Assembly (NCBI RefSeq): GCF_049723905.1
Contig: NZ_JBJKFD010000001.1
Location: 2,108,001-2,172,000, forward strand
Direction of reading: 5' to 3'
Origin: G963665185 sp049723905
Lineage (GTDB): Bacteria; Desulfobacterota; Desulfovibrionia; Desulfovibrionales; Desulfovibrionaceae
Length of the DNA: 64,000 bases
Both the position numbers and the translations under genes were made by a program. Below are positions 60,671 to 64,000 of this stretch, one piece after another; within the stretch, counting starts at the first letter, position 1, and each line of letters begins with the position of its first letter. Under the pieces are notes generated by a model. The model made no database searches. It saw only the letters and a program-made list of their open reading frames with translations, and was not told the DNA's origin.

Positions 60671-61363
60671 ATGCCCCTGCGCCGCGCCCTTGGCCTGCTG
60701 AAAAAAAATCCACAGGAGCACCCGCTTCTGCAGGAGAACGACACGGCCTGCGCGCTACTACGCCGGGACACGCCCCTGGCTGACGTGCCCTTTGTGGTGC
60801 TGGATACGGAACTCACAGGCCTTGACCCGGCGGGTGACGAGATTGTTTCCATCGGAGCCGTACACATCGACAGCCTGCGCATCCAGGCGGGCAAGACCTT
60901 TTATTCCGTGGTCCAACCGCGCGAAGGGCTGAAAAAACTCTCCACCCTGGTCCACCGCATCACCCCGGACGAAGTACGGAACATGCCCCGGCTGCGCAGT
61001 GTGCTGCCCGATCTGGTAACCTTTTGCACGGGCCGGATTATTGTGGGCCACAACATCGGCCTGGACATGGACTTCCTGAACCGCGCGCTGGGCGATGTGA
61101 TGCAAGGCAGGCTGAACAACCCACGGCAGGACACCATGCATCTTGCGCAGGTGCACCAGGCCGCGCAAGGCGGATACTTCCAACAGTTCGACCAACGTAC
61201 CGCCTTCGACCTCGCCCACCTGGGAAGAATCTACAACCTCCCCCCCTACCCGGCGCACAACGCCCTGTCCGACGCCATGCAGACCGCCTGCCTTTTCCTG
61301 GTGCTGCTGCGCAAACTGCGTGACGGGCGGCTCTCCACGTGGGGAGAGCTGCTTAAAGTGTAG
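60671..61363 (+). CDS. DnaQ-like 3'-5' exonuclease
   Basis: A 230-residue exonuclease domain of the DEDDh type. ExoI is FVVLDTELTGLDP (with Asp and Glu), ExoII is VGHNIGLDMDFLNRAL, and ExoIII is HNALSDAMQTACLF. It degrades DNA or RNA from the 3' end. It follows the DUF294 gene by 36 bases and is likely co-transcribed. The length matches the short proteins paired with DUF294. Confidence 0.93.
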   Translation: MPLRRALGLLKKNPQEHPLLQENDTACALLRRDTPLADVPFVVLDTELTGLDPAGDEIVSIGAVHIDSLRIQAGKTFYSVVQPREGLKKLSTLVHRITPDEVRNMPRLRSVLPDLVTFCTGRIIVGHNIGLDMDFLNRALGDVMQGRLNNPRQDTMHLAQVHQAAQGGYFQQFDQRTAFDLAHLGRIYNLPPYPAHNALSDAMQTACLFLVLLRKLRDGRLSTWGELLKV

Positions 61364-61589
61364 CCCCGGCAAGCTGTTTTCTGCAAAAAAGGGACAATTG
61401 CTGTCCAACTCCACATAAAAAAAATGCTGTTAAAACGATTTTGTTTTTATAAAATGCATTATGCTGCCAAAAGCATAGGCACAGAAAAATAAAACAACGA
61501 ATCACCCACACTATGCCCCTTGTAATCAATATACTATTCCACTAAATAGCAAAGTAGTTCGAATATTTTTTTACATGGAGGAATCTCCC

Positions 61590-62084
61590 ATGCGCAAATT
61601 CTCTATGGTGATTTTCAGTCTCATCCTGGCTTTTGCATTCTCCACTGCGGCCTTTGCTGAACCTCTCAAGGTAACGGTTCCGGGCGAATTGACTCTGGCC
61701 CAGGCTCAAAAGGTGCTTACGGCTGCAGTTGCCAAAGCCGAGGCAATCAAAGTTCCCGTGAACATTGCCGTGGTCGATTCCGGCGGCAATCTGAAAGCCT
61801 TTTACAGAATGGACGACGCTTTCCTCGGCAGCATTGATGTTTCCATCAAAAAAGCTGTTACGGCCCGTTACTTCAACATGTCCACACGGGCACTGGGCGA
61901 AGCCTCGCAGGTTGGCAAATCCCTTTACAGCATTGAAGTCACCAACGGCGGCCTGGTTCTGTTTCCCGGCGGTGTGCTGCTGGTGGACAAGAACAATGTG
62001 GTTGTCGGTGCCGTGGGCGTAAGCGGCGGAACCGTGGACGAAGACGAAAACGTAGCCAACGCAGCTGCCGCTGTTCTGAAATAA
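61590..62084 (+). CDS. Exported GlcG/HbpS-family haem-binding protein
   Basis: A 164-residue protein. A signal peptide ends AFA at about 23. The GlcG/HbpS domain follows: LTLAQAQKVLTAAVAKAEAIKVPVNIAVVDSGGNLKAFYRMDDAFLGS and GGLVLFPGGVLLV...VVGAVGVSGG. HbpS in Streptomyces binds haem and senses iron or redox stress outside the cell. GGAGGA precedes the ATG at 61590. It stands alone behind an AT-rich 220-base promoter region. Confidence 0.88.
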   Translation: MRKFSMVIFSLILAFAFSTAAFAEPLKVTVPGELTLAQAQKVLTAAVAKAEAIKVPVNIAVVDSGGNLKAFYRMDDAFLGSIDVSIKKAVTARYFNMSTRALGEASQVGKSLYSIEVTNGGLVLFPGGVLLVDKNNVVVGAVGVSGGTVDEDENVANAAAAVLK

Positions 62085-62109
62085 TTTATCCCTTCCCAAA
62101 ACGATCCCG

Positions 62110-62136
62110 AAAGGCGCTTCATAAAGGAGCGCCTTT
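62110..62136 (+). terminator. Terminator after the GlcG/HbpS-family gene
   Basis: AAAGGCGCT pairs with AGCGCCTTT around TCATAAAGG and runs into TTTTG. The following 270 bases up to 62404 hold no supportable gene. Confidence 0.9.
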
Positions 62137-62404
62137 TGTTTGCGCTCGATCACAAATTCCAATTTGTCAGGCCGCTCAAAAAAATACAAAAGCACGACGG
62201 GAAAAATTGCAGTACCGGAGCCATCTTCCCCAGCATCCCCCCGCGTCCTTCCCCACGTCTCCTGTAAAGCAACAATCCCGAGAACCGAGACCAGAAAGTC
62301 GGCCCCCCTACGCCTCTTGACCATAAAGACCTATAATGTAATATAATTAAACTGCCCTCCCTCTTAGAGTCTATCGAGTCCATTGCTCAAGCCATGGAGC
62401 CCAG

Positions 62405-63403
62405 ATGAAAGCACTAACGAAAATACACACATTACTCACAATATTACCGGCCCTGTTCATTATGCTGTGCAGTGCAATGGTGAAGGCGGAAAATGGCAAA
62501 GACGTCATTGTCATCCAGAGCTACCACCCGACGCTGACCTGGACACGGCAATGCGACACCGGAATCCTGAAAGTTCTGGGGAATCTGAACGTTAAATTCT
62601 ATTATCTCGACTCCAAGCGCCTGGCCCCGGAGCAGTTTGCTCCGAAAGTCGACGCCATATACTCTGAAGTACTGCAGCAATCGCCGGACCTCGTAATGAT
62701 TGGGGACGACACGGCCTTCAATCTGCTCGGCCTCCGCATTGCAAAGTTGAAAATTCCCGTTGTCTTCTTCGGCATGAACAACAATCCCCGCAAATATTTT
62801 TGGGAACGGCCTTCCAACCTCGCGGGCCTGCTGGAAAGAACACCGGTTCTTCCGACTGCCCGAATTTTAAAATCCCTGCTTCCATCTGCCCGGAAAATGC
62901 TTTTCCTGTTCGACAACAGCCCTACGAGCGATTCCCTTCTGGAAATTACCATCAAGGACAAAAGATCCCTACGGCTGGGCACTCTTTCCCTGAAATTCAA
63001 GGTCGCCTACAACTGGGCCGAGTGGAAAAAAGCCATAAGGCGGGCGGGACGGTACGATCTGGTTGTAATTCCGACCTTTCATGCCCTGAAGGATGCGGAT
63101 GGAAATCATGTGGGCATAACAAAAGCCTTGGACTGGACCACGACCCATTGCCCCGTCCCGGTCTTCTCCTGCCAGGAACACACGGTACATGACACGGGAA
63201 CGGTTGGCGCGTTCACTCTTGACGGAGTTCACCACGGGGAATCAGCCGCACGCATCGCCCTAAGGATTCTTCAGGGCACTCCTCCCGCAGACATTCCACT
63301 GCAGGTCGACAGCCACGGGCAGCTCTACCTGAACAAAAAACAACTGGAACGCTTCCACATCAGCGTACCGGAAGAACTCGCGCACAGTGTGATTTTCCAG
63401 TAA
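62405..63403 (+). CDS. ABC transporter substrate-binding-like protein (ABC_sub_bind family)
   Basis: A 332-residue exported protein. The signal peptide ends VKA at about 28. The fold opens KDVIVIQSYHPTLTWTRQCDTGI, then LVMIGDDTAFNLLGLRIAKLKIPVVFFGMNNN and a C-terminal lobe with GAFTLDGVHHGESAARIALRILQG. This matches the ABC_sub_bind type, which occurs as binding proteins and as sensor domains. No permease or ATPase gene is adjacent, so it is an orphan here. Confidence 0.85.
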   Translation: MKALTKIHTLLTILPALFIMLCSAMVKAENGKDVIVIQSYHPTLTWTRQCDTGILKVLGNLNVKFYYLDSKRLAPEQFAPKVDAIYSEVLQQSPDLVMIGDDTAFNLLGLRIAKLKIPVVFFGMNNNPRKYFWERPSNLAGLLERTPVLPTARILKSLLPSARKMLFLFDNSPTSDSLLEITIKDKRSLRLGTLSLKFKVAYNWAEWKKAIRRAGRYDLVVIPTFHALKDADGNHVGITKALDWTTTHCPVPVFSCQEHTVHDTGTVGAFTLDGVHHGESAARIALRILQGTPPADIPLQVDSHGQLYLNKKQLERFHISVPEELAHSVIFQ

Positions 63404-63519
63404 GAACTGTCCGGACCGGGCGATGGAGAAACACTCCATTACAAAAGCCGCCGGTATGAGGAACCGGACCAGGGCCATATTTCTTCTGCCACCAGCCAAC
63501 ATACGGATAACCAATCGAA

Positions 63520-63840
63520 ATGGCGTCAATTCACTGTTACATTTCCGGCCGCGTCCAAGGCGTCTGGTTTCGCGGCTGGACGCAAAAAACAGCCCGCGCC
63601 ATGGGCGTTATCGGCTGGGTACGCAACCTGCCCGATGGTCGGGTCGAATGCATGGCCCGGGCAGATGGCAAAACACTGCAAAAATTTCGGGCAAAACTCG
63701 CCAAGGGGCCGTCTTTTTCCCGGGTGGATGCCGTGGACTGCTTCGAAGCGTCGGAAGAATCGTCTGCCCCGGACCTGGCTGCCCCGGAATTGGCCGCCCC
63801 GGAATTGGCCGGACTCGATGATTTTCTTGTTATACGCTAA
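63520..63840 (+). CDS. acyP: Acylphosphatase
   Basis: A 106-residue acylphosphatase. SGRVQGVWFRGWTQKTARAMGVIGWVRNLPDG carries the catalytic Arg18 and Asn36. It hydrolyses acyl phosphates such as acetyl phosphate. The C-terminal part contains a short repeated segment (APDLAAPELAAPELAG), which lengthens it past the usual 90-95 residues; the core is intact. Confidence 0.94.
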   Translation: MASIHCYISGRVQGVWFRGWTQKTARAMGVIGWVRNLPDGRVECMARADGKTLQKFRAKLAKGPSFSRVDAVDCFEASEESSAPDLAAPELAAPELAGLDDFLVIR

Positions 63841-64000
63841 GACACTTCACCACATTTCTACCATTTGTTTACCGTACAAGTTCCTTCTCATTAGCCGACA
63901 CTCCTCCATTTACCATGTTCACAACTAGTTTTTTCAGTATTATTTCTTTCAAAACACCTTTTTTCTCTTTACGCACCCCTCAGAGTGATTATTAATTAAC
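63841..64000. other. AT-rich end of window
   Basis: 160 bases without a gene. An AT-rich stretch after acyP that probably leads to a promoter beyond the window; no terminator-like hairpin was recognised. Confidence 0.5.

Overview
The window looks like a chromosomal segment of a Desulfovibrio-like sulfate reducer (Desulfobacterota, Desulfovibrionaceae). This is inferred from gene style, not from a marker gene. The points behind it are moderately high GC with AT-rich intergenic pockets, paired XRE-cupin regulators and AMP-forming acyl-CoA synthetases, a DUF1858-type redox protein, a C_GCAxxG_C_C protein, a TtpC-type TonB system and several families of structured intergenic repeats. No rRNA, tRNA, CRISPR array, integrase or complete insertion sequence was found.

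Layout. 1-10.9 kb: the end of a glyoxalase-fold gene, a YrhK-like membrane protein, a sodium:neurotransmitter-family symporter, two diguanylate cyclases, a Na+/Ca2+ exchanger, a BI-1/YccA protein, a divergent MOFRL glycerate kinase-like protein and an NlpC/P60 lipoprotein. 10.9-14.2 kb: a universal stress protein and a phage-shock locus, with pspF facing pspA-pspB-pspC across a good sigma-54 promoter. 14.5-21 kb: a ThiI/MnmA-like PP-loop protein, a hybrid sensor kinase and a Pho-box-led pstS-pstC-pstA set without pstB. 21-24 kb: a LysR regulator, an 800-bp AT-rich gap and a MetA-type outer-membrane protein.

24.4-37.1 kb is the most striking block. It holds a TonB-dependent receptor, a periplasmic binding protein, a FecCD permease and an ABC ATPase fused to a THEP1-like NTPase. 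ResB-like and CcsA-like haem-handling membrane proteins follow. After a Fur-box-like site comes a complete TonB2-type energiser: DUF3450, TtpC, ExbB, ExbD, TonB and a TPR protein. Together they read as an iron- or haem-related uptake machine spanning both membranes. The substrate is not proven by sequence, and the link to cytochrome-c-assembly-type proteins is unusual.

37.4-47.2 kb: a GH5 hydrolase, an M23 peptidase, a radical SAM pseudogene made by internal deletion and a DinB-like protein. A 1019-residue fusion of an MrfA/YprA-type helicase with an MrfB/YprB-type exonuclease follows. Next come small redox and sulfur proteins (DUF1858-like, MauE/DoxX, rhodanese lipoprotein, C_GCAxxG_C_C) and a MerR-type regulator. 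47.2-51.6 kb: palindromic repeats around rdgB, a HAD phosphatase and a TetR/DMT-exporter pair with operators. 51.6-56.3 kb: two consecutive (XRE-cupin regulator, acyl-CoA synthetase) modules on the minus strand. 56.6-64 kb: STAS, REC-TPR, a cNMP/CBS/DUF294 nucleotidyltransferase with a DnaQ-like exonuclease, a secreted GlcG/HbpS protein, an orphan substrate-binding protein and an acylphosphatase.
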